In this document: positions 7,818 to 16,470 of the stretch, piece after piece
How positions within the stretch are numbered: the first letter of the stretch is position 1
How the letters are laid out: each line of letters starts with the position of its first letter
Origin: Nonomuraea sp. NEAU-A123
GTDB taxonomy: Bacteria; Actinomycetota; Actinomycetes; Streptosporangiales; Streptosporangiaceae
Assembly (NCBI RefSeq): GCF_018603905.1
Contig: NZ_JAHFZZ010000011.1
Span: forward strand, 186,001 to 250,000
Reading direction: 5' to 3'
Length of the DNA: 64,000 nucleotides
Program-made: the position numbers and the translations under genes
Notes under the pieces: model-generated
What the model saw: the letters and a program-made list of their open reading frames with translations, nothing else
Database searches by the model: none
Told to the model about the DNA's origin: nothing

Positions 7818-9526
7818 GGCCGCTGCTGTGGCGGGCGTTGCGGCGCCGGCCGTACGCGCTGGTGCGCATCTGTCTGTGGTCGGTGCTGGAGGCGGGGCCC
7901 GCGTTCCTCATCGGGCAAGCCATCGCCCGCGCCATCGAGGACGGCTTCGCGGTGGCCCGCCCCTCCGTGGGGCTGGCCTGGCTGGCGGCGCTCGGCTGTA
8001 CGTGGCTGGTCGCCGCGGTCGCCGCCCGTCAGGTCATCCTCGCCGTGGCGGCGGTCGCCGAGCCGTTCCGGGACGATCTGCTCGCCCACGTCGTCGGCGG
8101 GGCCATGCGCCGCGCCGCCCACTCGATGTCCGGCCGCCCGGACACCGCCGCCGTCACCCGGGCCGGGCTCCAGGTCGAGCTGGCCAGGGACGCCTTCGCG
8201 GCGGTGGTCACCACCGTGCGGGGGTTCGCGTTCACGGTGGTGAGCGTGGTGCTGGGGCTGCTCACGCTGGCTCCGCAGGCGGCGCTGCTGGTGTTGCCGC
8301 CGTTCGCCGCCGGGCTGGGGCTGTTCCTGGTGTCACTGCCCGCTCTGGCGCGGCGGCAGCGGGCGTTCCTGATGGCCGACGAACGGCTCGCCGAGTCGAT
8401 GACGGGCATGGCCGGCGGGCTGCGGGACATCGTGGCCTGCGGCGCCGAGGACCGCGTGGGCGCCGCGTTGGCCGACCGGGTCGAGGCGCAGGCGTCGGCG
8501 GCACGCGGCCTGGCCCGCGTGACCGCCGCGCGCACGATCGCGCTCGCCGTCGGCGCCTGGCTGCCCGTGGTGCTCGTCCTGGGCGGCACGCCCTGGCTGC
8601 TCAGCGGCGGCGCCGGCGCCGGGGTCGTGGTGGGCGCCCTGGCCTACGTCACGCAGTCCCTGGCCCCCGCCCTGAACGGCCTCGTCCAGGGCCTCGGCGT
8701 CAGCGGCGTCAGCCTGGTGGCCACCCTCCGCCGCATCACCACCTCCGGCCCTTCGGTCCCGAGAGCGGTCCTCTCGGCTGGCTCGGGGCGGTCGACTGAG
8801 GCCCGGACGGCGGGAGAGGGGTGGTCGGCTGCGGGCGGTGTGCGGTTGAGGGGGGTTACGTTCGCCTACGGACCGCACTCCGAGGCGGTGGTCGACGGTC
8901 TCGATCTTGACATCCCCGAGGGTGACCATCTGGCGGTCGTCGGGCCGAGCGGGGCCGGTAAGTCCACCCTGGCGGCCCTGATCAGCGGCCTTCTCCAGCC
9001 GGACACCGGTGACGTCCGCATCGGCGGAGTCCCCGCCGCCGACGTGTCTCCCGCCGCGCGGGTGCTGATCCCCCAGGAGGCGTACGTCTTCCGCGGCTCG
9101 CTGCACGAGAACCTCACGTACCTGAGCGACGCGCCACCACACCAGGTCGAGGCCGCCATCACCGCGCTCGGCGCCACCGGCCTGATGGCGGGCCCGGCGG
9201 AGCTCGACCCCGGCGCCCTGTCCGCCGGGCAGCGGCAGCTGATCGCCCTCGTGCGCGCCTACCTCGCCCCGGCGCGCCTGGTCATCCTGGACGAGGCCAC
9301 CTGTCATCTCGACCCCGCGGCCGAGGCGCGGGTGGAGGCCGCGTTCGCGCGCCGAGGTGGCACGCTGATCGTCGTCGCCCACCGCCTCACCTCGGCCACG
9401 CGCGCCCGCCGCATCCTGCTCATGGACGCCGGCCAGGCCGTGGTCGGCACGCACGACGAGCTCGTCCGTCGCTCATCCACGTACGCCGACCTGTCCGGCC
9501 ACTGGCAACCGGAGCCCGTGTCATGA
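7814..9526 (+). CDS. ramB: lanthipeptide ABC exporter, second TMD-NBD subunit (RamB-like)
   Basis: 570-residue ABC exporter subunit, starting at the ATG that overlaps the stop of the first subunit. The membrane domain covers about residues 1-320. After a low-complexity linker the ATPase has Walker A GPSGAGKST, a signature with one change (LSAGQRQL, Ala in place of the first Gly), Walker B LVILDEATCHLD and AHRLTS. In the S. coelicolor ram cluster RamA and RamB are adjacent and are thought to export the SapB peptide. The altered signature suggests a heterodimer with unequal ATP sites. The next gene again overlaps by 4 bp. Confidence 0.9.
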   Translation: MRPLLWRALRRRPYALVRICLWSVLEAGPAFLIGQAIARAIEDGFAVARPSVGLAWLAALGCTWLVAAVAARQVILAVAAVAEPFRDDLLAHVVGGAMRRAAHSMSGRPDTAAVTRAGLQVELARDAFAAVVTTVRGFAFTVVSVVLGLLTLAPQAALLVLPPFAAGLGLFLVSLPALARRQRAFLMADERLAESMTGMAGGLRDIVACGAEDRVGAALADRVEAQASAARGLARVTAARTIALAVGAWLPVVLVLGGTPWLLSGGAGAGVVVGALAYVTQSLAPALNGLVQGLGVSGVSLVATLRRITTSGPSVPRAVLSAGSGRSTEARTAGEGWSAAGGVRLRGVTFAYGPHSEAVVDGLDLDIPEGDHLAVVGPSGAGKSTLAALISGLLQPDTGDVRIGGVPAADVSPAARVLIPQEAYVFRGSLHENLTYLSDAPPHQVEAAITALGATGLMAGPAELDPGALSAGQRQLIALVRAYLAPARLVILDEATCHLDPAAEARVEAAFARRGGTLIVVAHRLTSATRARRILLMDAGQAVVGTHDELVRRSSTYADLSGHWQPEPVS

Positions 9527-11523
9527 AATATCCGGACGCAGCGCGTCTGTCGTTCGTCGAGGAGCTCCACGGCCACCTCGTCACCGACCCCTACCGCTGG
9601 CTGGAGGACGCCGCCGATCCCGCCACCCGTACCTGGCTGGCCGGACAGGACCGGCTCTGGCGGCACCACGCCACTCGCCTCCCCCTCCGCGAACACTTCC
9701 GGAAGCGCCTGACCGAGCTCAGCGTCACCGGAATGAGCACCCCGCCGGTGTGGCGCGGCGACAGGCGCTTCCACCTGTCCCAGTCCGCGGGGCAGGAGCA
9801 CCCGGTGCTGTACTGCGACGACCGGCCCCTGCTCGATCCCATGGAGCTCGACGCCACCGGCCTCACCACGCTGGACGACTGGCAGCCCGACTGGGAGGGA
9901 CGCCTGCTGGCGTACCAGTTGTCGAGGAGCGGGGACGAGCGGGCGGACCTGTACGTCATGGACGTCGCCACCCGCGAGATCGTCGACGGCCCGATCGGCG
10001 GCTGCCGCTACTCACCGGTCGCCTGGCTGCCCGGTGGCAGGGAGTTCTTCTACGTCCGCTTCCACCAGGGCGTACACCTGCGCGGGCCCGACGGCGACGT
10101 CCAGGTCTTCACCCGCGGCGCGCTCTCGTACGGCCTGCAGATCAGCGCGGACGGGCGCTGGCTGGTGATCTCGGCGGGCACCCCCGCCCGGAACGACCTC
10201 TACCTCGCCGACCTCTCCACCGGCCCGCCCGAGCACCTCGACCAGAAGGTGATCCAGGAAGGAGTGGCGGCGCGCAGCGCGGCGGCGGTGGGGCCGGACG
10301 ACCGCCTGTACATCGTCACGGACCACGACGCGCCCCGGCGCCGGCTCTGCGTCGCCGACCCGGCCACGCCCGCCGCGTGGGAGGAGCTCGTTCCCGAGGA
10401 TCCCGCGGCCGTGCTCGGGGCGTTCACGCTGCTCGACGGAGGCCGGCTGCTCGTCGCCAGGACCCGCCACGCGGTCGGCGAGATCGCGCTGCACGACGCC
10501 GCCACCGGCGAACGCCTGGGCACGGTCCCGCTGCCCGGCAGCGGCTCCATCGCCTCGCTGACCTCCCGCCCCGGCGGCGGTCACGAGGCGTGGTTCGCCT
10601 ACACGGACGCGGCCACCCCGGTGGAGGTCTGGCGCTACGACGCCCGCGAGGGAACGACCACCCTCTGGTCATCGGCCGCCACCAGCGAGGCGCCGGTCGT
10701 GAGCGGTGTGGTGCGGAAGGGCTCTCGGATGGAGAGTCACCAGCTCGAGTACGACTCCGCCGACGGGACCCGGGTCCGCATGGTGGTCGTAGCGGGCCCG
10801 CACTCCGGCGGCCCCCGGCCCACGATCCTGACCGGTTACGGCGGTTTCGGGATGTCGCTCACCCCCGGGTACGCGGCCGACTCCCTCGCCTGGGTCGAGT
10901 CCGGCGGTGTGCTGGCCGTGGCCAACCTGCGCGGGGGCGGGGAGGAAGGCGAGGCGTGGCACCGCGACGGCATGCTGGACCGCAAGCAGAACGTCTTCCA
11001 GGACTTCATCGCCGCCGCCGAGAAGCTGATCGCCGACGGATGGACGACGCCCGGCCAACTGGCCGTCTGGGGCGAGTCGAACGGCGGGCTGCTCGTCGGG
11101 GCCGCCATGACGCAGCGGCCTGGGCTGTTCGCCGCCGTCGTGTGCTCCGCGGGGCTGCTGGACATGGTGCGGTACGAGAGATCCGGGCTCGGGGCGACCT
11201 GGGCCGGTGAGTACGGTTCCGCCGATCATCCCGGGGAGCTGGGCTGGCTGCTCGGCTACTCGCCCTATCACCACGTCCGCCAGGGGGTCGGCTACCCGGC
11301 GACGCTGTTCACCGTCTCCGGCGCCGACTCGCGGGTGGACCCGATGCACGCCCGCAAGATGTGCGCGGCCCTGCAGTGGGCGACGGCGGGAGAACGGCCG
11401 ATCCTGCTGCGCCACGAGCGCGACGTCGGCCATGGCGCCAGGTCGGTCAGCAGGTCGATCAGCCTGGCCGCCGACGTGCTCGCCTTCGCCGCCACCCACA
11501 CGGGCCTGAAACCAACGCGGTAA
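9523..11523 (+). CDS. prolyl oligopeptidase (S9A), probable lanthipeptide leader protease
   Basis: 666-residue serine peptidase of the prolyl oligopeptidase family. The N-terminal motif DPYRWLED and a beta-propeller (about 70-400) are followed by the alpha/beta-hydrolase domain with GYGGFG, nucleophile GESNGG (Ser519), the Asp-bearing loop GADSRVDP (about 600-606) and DVGHG (His637). No signal peptide is seen, so it should be cytosolic. It overlaps the exporter gene by ATGA, placing it in the same operon. A related enzyme, FlaP, is known to remove class III leaders after proline. The precursor here has Pro at position 12, straight after the recognition helix. Standard ram clusters lack this gene. 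Confidence 0.9.
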   Translation: MKYPDAARLSFVEELHGHLVTDPYRWLEDAADPATRTWLAGQDRLWRHHATRLPLREHFRKRLTELSVTGMSTPPVWRGDRRFHLSQSAGQEHPVLYCDDRPLLDPMELDATGLTTLDDWQPDWEGRLLAYQLSRSGDERADLYVMDVATREIVDGPIGGCRYSPVAWLPGGREFFYVRFHQGVHLRGPDGDVQVFTRGALSYGLQISADGRWLVISAGTPARNDLYLADLSTGPPEHLDQKVIQEGVAARSAAAVGPDDRLYIVTDHDAPRRRLCVADPATPAAWEELVPEDPAAVLGAFTLLDGGRLLVARTRHAVGEIALHDAATGERLGTVPLPGSGSIASLTSRPGGGHEAWFAYTDAATPVEVWRYDAREGTTTLWSSAATSEAPVVSGVVRKGSRMESHQLEYDSADGTRVRMVVVAGPHSGGPRPTILTGYGGFGMSLTPGYAADSLAWVESGGVLAVANLRGGGEEGEAWHRDGMLDRKQNVFQDFIAAAEKLIADGWTTPGQLAVWGESNGGLLVGAAMTQRPGLFAAVVCSAGLLDMVRYERSGLGATWAGEYGSADHPGELGWLLGYSPYHHVRQGVGYPATLFTVSGADSRVDPMHARKMCAALQWATAGERPILLRHERDVGHGARSVSRSISLAADVLAFAATHTGLKPTR

Positions 11524-11531
11524 AGCCCCGG

Positions 11532-12137
11532 TCAGATCCAGCCGGACTCGCGGGCGATGCGGATCGCGTCGATCCGGCTGCGCGCCCCCAGCTTCGCCGT
11601 ACTGCGGTAGAGGTAGTTTCGGACCGTTCCTTCCGCGAGGAACAGCGAAGCGGCGATCTCGGACACCGTGGCCCCCTCGGCCGCGGCCTCGATCACGTGC
11701 AGCTCGCGCTCCGTCAGCGGCGCCTCCGGCGGGCTCATCGCGGCGATCGCCAGCTCGGAGTCGATGACCCGCTCCCCGTCGGCCACCCTCCTGATGGCGT
11801 CGGCGAGCTGACCGGGCGGCGCGTCCTTGGCCATGAACCCCCGCACGTGCACGTCCAGGGCCCGCTTCAGCAGCCCGGGAGTGCCGACGCCGGTGAGGAT
11901 GAGCACGCCGCACTCCGGCAGATTGTCGTGCAGTTCGCCGGCGGCCTCCAGCCCGTCCTTGCCGGGCAGCGCGATGTCGAGCACCGCCACGTCGGGCCGG
12001 ACCGTCTTGGCGGTGCGGAGGATGTGATCACCCCGGTCGACCTCCGCGACGATCTCGATATCCTCCTCATAGGCCAGCAACGCCACGATCGCTCCTCGCA
12101 CCAGATGCATGTCTTCAGCGAGCAAGGTTCGGATCAC
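11532..12137 (-). CDS. ramR: NarL/LuxR-family response regulator (RamR-like)
   Basis: 201-residue two-component regulator. The receiver domain has the acidic pair E8-D9, the phospho-acceptor Asp54 (VAVLDIALPG), Thr82 and Lys104, so it should be phosphorylatable. The C-terminal LuxR-type HTH includes LTERELHVIEAAAEGATVSE and GTVRNYLYR. The start is GTG 12137, preceded by AGGA; the open frame extends 44 codons further but that part is Cys-rich and unlike the family. It converges on the protease gene with an 8-bp gap. RamR of Streptomyces has the same size and position type (beside the ram genes) and activates them, so the same job is inferred here. Confidence 0.88.
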   Translation of the reverse strand: MIRTLLAEDMHLVRGAIVALLAYEEDIEIVAEVDRGDHILRTAKTVRPDVAVLDIALPGKDGLEAAGELHDNLPECGVLILTGVGTPGLLKRALDVHVRGFMAKDAPPGQLADAIRRVADGERVIDSELAIAAMSPPEAPLTERELHVIEAAAEGATVSEIAASLFLAEGTVRNYLYRSTAKLGARSRIDAIRIARESGWI

Positions 12138-12281
12138 CGTTGTCCTCACGGTCAGCCAGCAAGCCTGTGAGTCACAAGTCTGACCTATCCGGCACTCGCT
12201 GCAAAGCGGCTGGCGACGTACCAAGCGGCCGGTCGGACGGGGATGCCGAAGCACGGCCGTCCCGCGCACCGCCTATAGGGC

Positions 12282-13319
12282 CTAGAGGGGGAAGCGGGGG
12301 GTGATCATCGTCACGCCGGGCACGGTGCCGATCGAGGCTAGGGCCTTGCCCGCGTCGGCGAGCCCGATGGTCCTGGTGATGAGCTGGTCGGGGTGCAGGA
12401 TCCCGGCCCTGATCATCTCCATCATCGGCGCGTAGGCGTGCGCGGCCATGCCGTGGCTGCCGAGCAGCCGCAACTCGTACCCGATCACCCGGTCCATCGG
12501 CACCGGCGTCGCCCCGCCGGGCAGCAGTCCGACCTGTACGTGCCGGCCGCGGCGGCGCAGGCTCTCGACCGAGGCCACGCAGGTCTGGGCGCTGCCCAGC
12601 GCGTCGAGCGACAGGTGCGCCCCACCCCTGGTCAGCTCCCTGACCTGGGCGCCCGCGTCACCGGCCGAGCCGTCGACGAAGTGCGTGGCGCCCGCCTGCT
12701 CGGCGAGCTGGAGCGCGTCGGTGCTGATGTCGACGGCCACCACGCGCGCCCCGGCCGCGGTGGCGATCATGATGGCGGACAGGCCGACGCCGCCGCAGCC
12801 GTGCACGGCCACCCATTCGCCCGGTCGCACCGCGCCCACCTGCGTGACGGCCCGGAAGGCGGTGGCGAAGCGGCAGCCGAGACCGGCCGCGGTCACGTAG
12901 GCCATCTCCTCGGGGACCGGGATGAGGTTCACGTCGGCGTGGTCGATCGCCACGTATTCGGCGTAGGAGCCCCAGTGGGTGAAGCCGGGCTGGGTCTGCC
13001 GCTCGCATACCTGTTGCTCGCCGGCGGCGCAGGCCGTACAGGATCCGCAGGCGCAGACGAACGGGACGGTGATCCTGGCGCCGGGCAGCCAGTCGCGCAC
13101 GTCGGCGCCGACCGCCTCCACGACGCCCGCGAGCTCGTGTCCGGGTACGTGGGGCAGGACGCGGATGTCGGGGTCGTGACCTTGCCAGCCGTGCCAGTCG
13201 CTGCGGCACAGGCCCGTCGCCTCGACCCTGATCACCGCCCCGTGCGGCGCCGGCGACGGGTCGGGCAGTTCGCGTAGGTCGAGTTCCCCACCGAACAGGT
13301 CAAACGCAACGGCTCGCAT
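12282..13319 (-). CDS. zinc-dependent alcohol dehydrogenase (MDR family)
   Basis: 345-residue medium-chain dehydrogenase. Catalytic zinc ligands are Cys in GLCRSDWHG and the GHE motif (VPGHELAGVVEAVG). The structural-zinc loop has four cysteines (CACGSCTACAAGEQQVC). The NAD-binding fold is CGGVGLSAIMIATAAGARVVAVD (read here in two parts around GGVGL). It oxidises alcohols or reduces aldehydes with NAD(P); the substrate is not evident. It ends 144 bp before the response regulator start and 1 bp from the XRE gene, so it may be cotranscribed with that regulator. Confidence 0.9.
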   Translation of the reverse strand: MRAVAFDLFGGELDLRELPDPSPAPHGAVIRVEATGLCRSDWHGWQGHDPDIRVLPHVPGHELAGVVEAVGADVRDWLPGARITVPFVCACGSCTACAAGEQQVCERQTQPGFTHWGSYAEYVAIDHADVNLIPVPEEMAYVTAAGLGCRFATAFRAVTQVGAVRPGEWVAVHGCGGVGLSAIMIATAAGARVVAVDISTDALQLAEQAGATHFVDGSAGDAGAQVRELTRGGAHLSLDALGSAQTCVASVESLRRRGRHVQVGLLPGGATPVPMDRVIGYELRLLGSHGMAAHAYAPMMEMIRAGILHPDQLITRTIGLADAGKALASIGTVPGVTMITPRFPL

Positions 13320-13320
13320 C

Positions 13321-14151
13321 TCATGAGCTTAGGGTGAACTGCCGCAACTCGCGCAAGGCCTGGTGGGCGGCGGAACCGGGTTCGGTCGTGTAGAGGATCA
13401 GCCGCAGGTCCTCGCGGTCGGGGATGGAGAGGACCTGGCAGGTCGTCTCGATGACGCCGACCGCGGGATGGGAGATGCGCTTGCGATGTTCCCTGCGGAT
13501 CTGCACCTCGTGCTTGGCCCACAGGTCGGCGAACTCGGGGCTCAGCGCCAGCATCTCCGCGACCAGCGCCTGGATGCCCGGGTCGTCCGGGTAGCGGCCC
13601 GCCGCGACGCGCAGGTCGGCCACGGAGCCGCGGGCGAAACGGCCTCGCTCCTCATCGATGATGCGCTCGGCGATGTCGGGGTCGCGGAACAGCCAGCGGA
13701 TGACGTTGAGGTCGTCGCGCGACCGCGAGTCGAGGTCGCCCAGGAGCAGGCCCGCGAGCGGGTTCCAGACCAGGATTTCGTATTTGACGTCGACCACATA
13801 GGCGGGCAGCTCCTCCAGGAAGGCGATCAGGTGCCGGACGCCGGCGGGCACGTCGCCCCTCGTCCGCGGCGTCTCCAGCGCCTGGCCCGCCAGGTTGAAC
13901 AGGTGGACGCGTTCGTCGTGGCTGAGCATGAGGGCCCTGGCCAGCGCGTTCAGCACCTGACGTGACGGGTGCGGGCCGCGGCCCTGCTCCAGCCGGATGT
14001 AGTAGTCGATCGACATGCCCGCGAGCTGCGCGACCTCCTGCCTGCGCAGGCCCGGCGTACGGCGCTGACCGCCACTCGGCAGCGCGACGTCCTGCGGCGT
14101 GACGCGGGCGCGCCTGCTGCGAAGGTATTCGGCGAGTTCGGTGCGGTTCAT
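13321..14151 (-). CDS. XRE-family regulator with MmyB-type C-terminal domain
   Basis: 276-residue regulator. The N-terminal HTH includes RTPGLRRQEVAQLAGMSIDYY and LEQGRGPHPS, followed by an MmyB-like ligand domain (LPAYVVDVKYEILVWNPLA and later RREHRKRISHPAVG). Start ATG 14151 has GGAAG about 8 nt upstream; the longer open frame into the divergent gene is not coding-like. It is divergent from a short-chain dehydrogenase 113 bp away. Regulator-SDR pairs of this type are common in actinomycetes, and the regulator normally controls its neighbour. Confidence 0.88.
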   Translation of the reverse strand: MNRTELAEYLRSRRARVTPQDVALPSGGQRRTPGLRRQEVAQLAGMSIDYYIRLEQGRGPHPSRQVLNALARALMLSHDERVHLFNLAGQALETPRTRGDVPAGVRHLIAFLEELPAYVVDVKYEILVWNPLAGLLLGDLDSRSRDDLNVIRWLFRDPDIAERIIDEERGRFARGSVADLRVAAGRYPDDPGIQALVAEMLALSPEFADLWAKHEVQIRREHRKRISHPAVGVIETTCQVLSIPDREDLRLILYTTEPGSAAHQALRELRQFTLSS

Positions 14152-14263
14152 ATGTTCATCTTCCGTCAGGTTCCCGCATGCTCCGGGAGCCGTGGGTGGT
14201 ACCGCCGATCCCAGGTTAGGGAGGTCTCTCACGTTCCGGCCCGGCCCGCGTGAGGGTTGAGGC

Positions 14264-14974
14264 ATGACGACAACAGCCCTCATCACAGGTGCCAACAAGG
14301 GAATCGGCTTCGAGATCGCGCGGCTGCTCGGCGAGCGCGGCGTCACCGCCATCGTGGGAGCGCGCGACGAGGAGCGCGGCAAGGCCGCCGCCGAGAAGCT
14401 CGGTCAGCCGTACGTGCGGATCGACGTGACCGACGCCGACAGCGTGCAGGCCGCGGCCAAGTGGATCGAGCAGGAGTACGGCAAGCTCGACATCCTGGTC
14501 AACAACGCGGGGATCGTGATCTGGCAGGAGGACGGTCGCCCCAGCGCCACCGGGGCGGAGACGCTCAGGGAGGTGTACGAGACCAACGTGTTCGGCGTGG
14601 TCACCGTGACCAACGCGATGCTGCCCCTGCTGCGCCGGGCCGAGGCGGCCAGGATCGTGAACATGTCGAGCGAGCTCGGCTCCCTGTCCATGGCGATGGA
14701 CCCGGACGGCCCCATGTGGCCGCACATCTACATGCCCTACAACTCCTCCAAAAGCGCCCTCAACATGGTCACCGTGTCCTACGCCAAGGAGCTCTGGGAC
14801 ACGCCCATCAAGGTGAACGCCGCCAACCCCGGCTACTGCGCCACCGACCTCAACGGCCACTCCGGCCACCGTACGGCCGAGCAGGGCGCGGCGATCGCCG
14901 TCCGGCTGGCCACCCTCGACGCCGACGGCCCGACCGGCGCCTACCTGGATGATGAAGGTCCGCTGAGCTGGTGA
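14264..14974 (+). CDS. short-chain dehydrogenase/reductase
   Basis: 236-residue classical SDR. Cofactor motif TGANKGIG (residues 8-15), NNAG (about 80), catalytic Ser in NMSSELGS, and the YNSSK Tyr-Lys pair (about 159-163) are all present. The enzyme would oxidise or reduce a carbonyl/alcohol substrate using NAD(P). It is divergent from the XRE/MmyB regulator and probably controlled by it. Length is normal, and the substrate is unknown. Confidence 0.92.
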   Translation: MTTTALITGANKGIGFEIARLLGERGVTAIVGARDEERGKAAAEKLGQPYVRIDVTDADSVQAAAKWIEQEYGKLDILVNNAGIVIWQEDGRPSATGAETLREVYETNVFGVVTVTNAMLPLLRRAEAARIVNMSSELGSLSMAMDPDGPMWPHIYMPYNSSKSALNMVTVSYAKELWDTPIKVNAANPGYCATDLNGHSGHRTAEQGAAIAVRLATLDADGPTGAYLDDEGPLSW

Positions 14975-15009
14975 GGTGTGGACGGGGTGTCTCCGGTCAG
15001 TAGGGAGGC

Positions 15010-16407
15010 ATGGGACAAGATCTGGACAAAGAGCGATTCTCTGAGGCGGAGTACACCCGCTTCGGAGAACGTCTCCATGAGCAACTCGGCGTGCTGCGCG
15101 AGCTGCTCGCTAGACCGGGCTTCGGTGAGGGGCCGACGACGATCGGCGCGGAGCTGGAGCTGTTCCTCGTCGACGAGGCGGGCCGCCCGCTGCCGCGCAA
15201 CGCGGAGGTGCGCGAGGCGCTCGGCGACCCCCGCGTGGTGCTGGAGCTCGGTCGCTTCAACCTGGAGGTCAACCTGACCCCGCTGCCGCTGGCGGGGCGC
15301 CCGTTCGAGCGGCTGGCGGCGGAGGTGCAAGAGACCCTGACCAGCGTGGACCGGGCGGTCGAGGGCGGCGGCGCGGTGCCCATCGGCATCCTGCCCACGC
15401 TGAGCCCCGACGACTTCACCAAAGAGGCCATCAGCGACCAGAACCGCTACCGGGCGATGAGCAGGGGGCTCCGGCGGCTGCGGCTGGAGCCGTTCGTGGT
15501 CAAGATCGACGATCTGGAGCTGGCGGTCGAGGACGTCATCCTGGAGAGCGCCAACACCTCGTGGCAGGTGCACATCCGCACGCCGCCGGACCGGTTCGCC
15601 CGGCTGTTCAACGCGGCGCAGCTGGCCACCGGGCCCGTGCTGGCGGCCTGCGGCAACTCGCCGTTCTTCCTCGGCAGGCAGTTGCGGGAGGAGACCAGGA
15701 TCGCGTTGATGGAGGAGGCGGCCGACGACCGGGACGTGGAACGGCGCTATCGGAAGGACGGCCGGGTCACCTTCGGGTCGGATTGGGTGCGCGAGGGGGC
15801 CTACGAGCTGTTCGAGCAGTACGTACGGGACTACGACCCGGTCCTGCCCGAGCTGACGGACAACACCGACCCGCTCGACGTGCCCGAGCTCCGGCTGCAC
15901 CAGGGCACGGTCTGGCACTGGAACCGGCCCGTCTACGACCCGTCCGACGGCGGCCACCTGCGGATCGAGATGCGCGCCCTGCCGGCAGGTCCGTCGTCGG
16001 CGGACATGGCGGCCAACACGGCGTTCCTCATCGGGCTGACGCTGGCGCAGTCGGAGCGGGATCTCACCTCATACCGGTTCGGCGAGGCGTACCAGAACTT
16101 CTACCGCGCCGCCATGCACGGGCTCGACGCCAAGCTGTCCTGGCCGGGCAGGGACGGCGAGTTCGAGGCCGCCGACCTGGTGCTCGAGCTGCTGCCCGAG
16201 GCCAGGGAGGGGCTGCTCGGGGCCGGGGTGACGCCGTCCGACGCCGACAACGCGCTCGACATCATCCGGCAGCGAACCCGGCTGCGGCGTACCGGATCGG
16301 TCTGGCAACGTGAAACGCTGGCCAAGTTCGGTGGAGATAGGGAGAAACTCGTACAGCGCTATCGCGAGCTCGCCCTATCGGGGCAACCCGTTCATACCTG
16401 GAGTTAG
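15010..16407 (+). CDS. glutamate-cysteine ligase-like (GCS2 family) protein
   Basis: 465-residue member of the GCS2 (ATP-grasp-unrelated carboxylate-amine ligase) superfamily. Visible family motifs are the Glu-rich IGAELELFLVD near residue 45, FNLEVNLTPLPL (Asn/Glu metal and substrate residues), and WHWNRPVYD with LRIEMRALPAGP near 300. These enzymes join a glutamate carboxyl to an amine, as in glutathione or ergothioneine precursor synthesis. No ergothioneine or mycothiol genes lie nearby, so the acceptor is unknown. It follows the SDR by 35 bp. Confidence 0.82.
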   Translation: MGQDLDKERFSEAEYTRFGERLHEQLGVLRELLARPGFGEGPTTIGAELELFLVDEAGRPLPRNAEVREALGDPRVVLELGRFNLEVNLTPLPLAGRPFERLAAEVQETLTSVDRAVEGGGAVPIGILPTLSPDDFTKEAISDQNRYRAMSRGLRRLRLEPFVVKIDDLELAVEDVILESANTSWQVHIRTPPDRFARLFNAAQLATGPVLAACGNSPFFLGRQLREETRIALMEEAADDRDVERRYRKDGRVTFGSDWVREGAYELFEQYVRDYDPVLPELTDNTDPLDVPELRLHQGTVWHWNRPVYDPSDGGHLRIEMRALPAGPSSADMAANTAFLIGLTLAQSERDLTSYRFGEAYQNFYRAAMHGLDAKLSWPGRDGEFEAADLVLELLPEAREGLLGAGVTPSDADNALDIIRQRTRLRRTGSVWQRETLAKFGGDREKLVQRYRELALSGQPVHTWS

Positions 16408-16470
16408 CCAAACTTTCTCGCCCCCCTGTCCGTCGAACACACCACGTGTAGACGGAGAAGCGAGGAAGGT

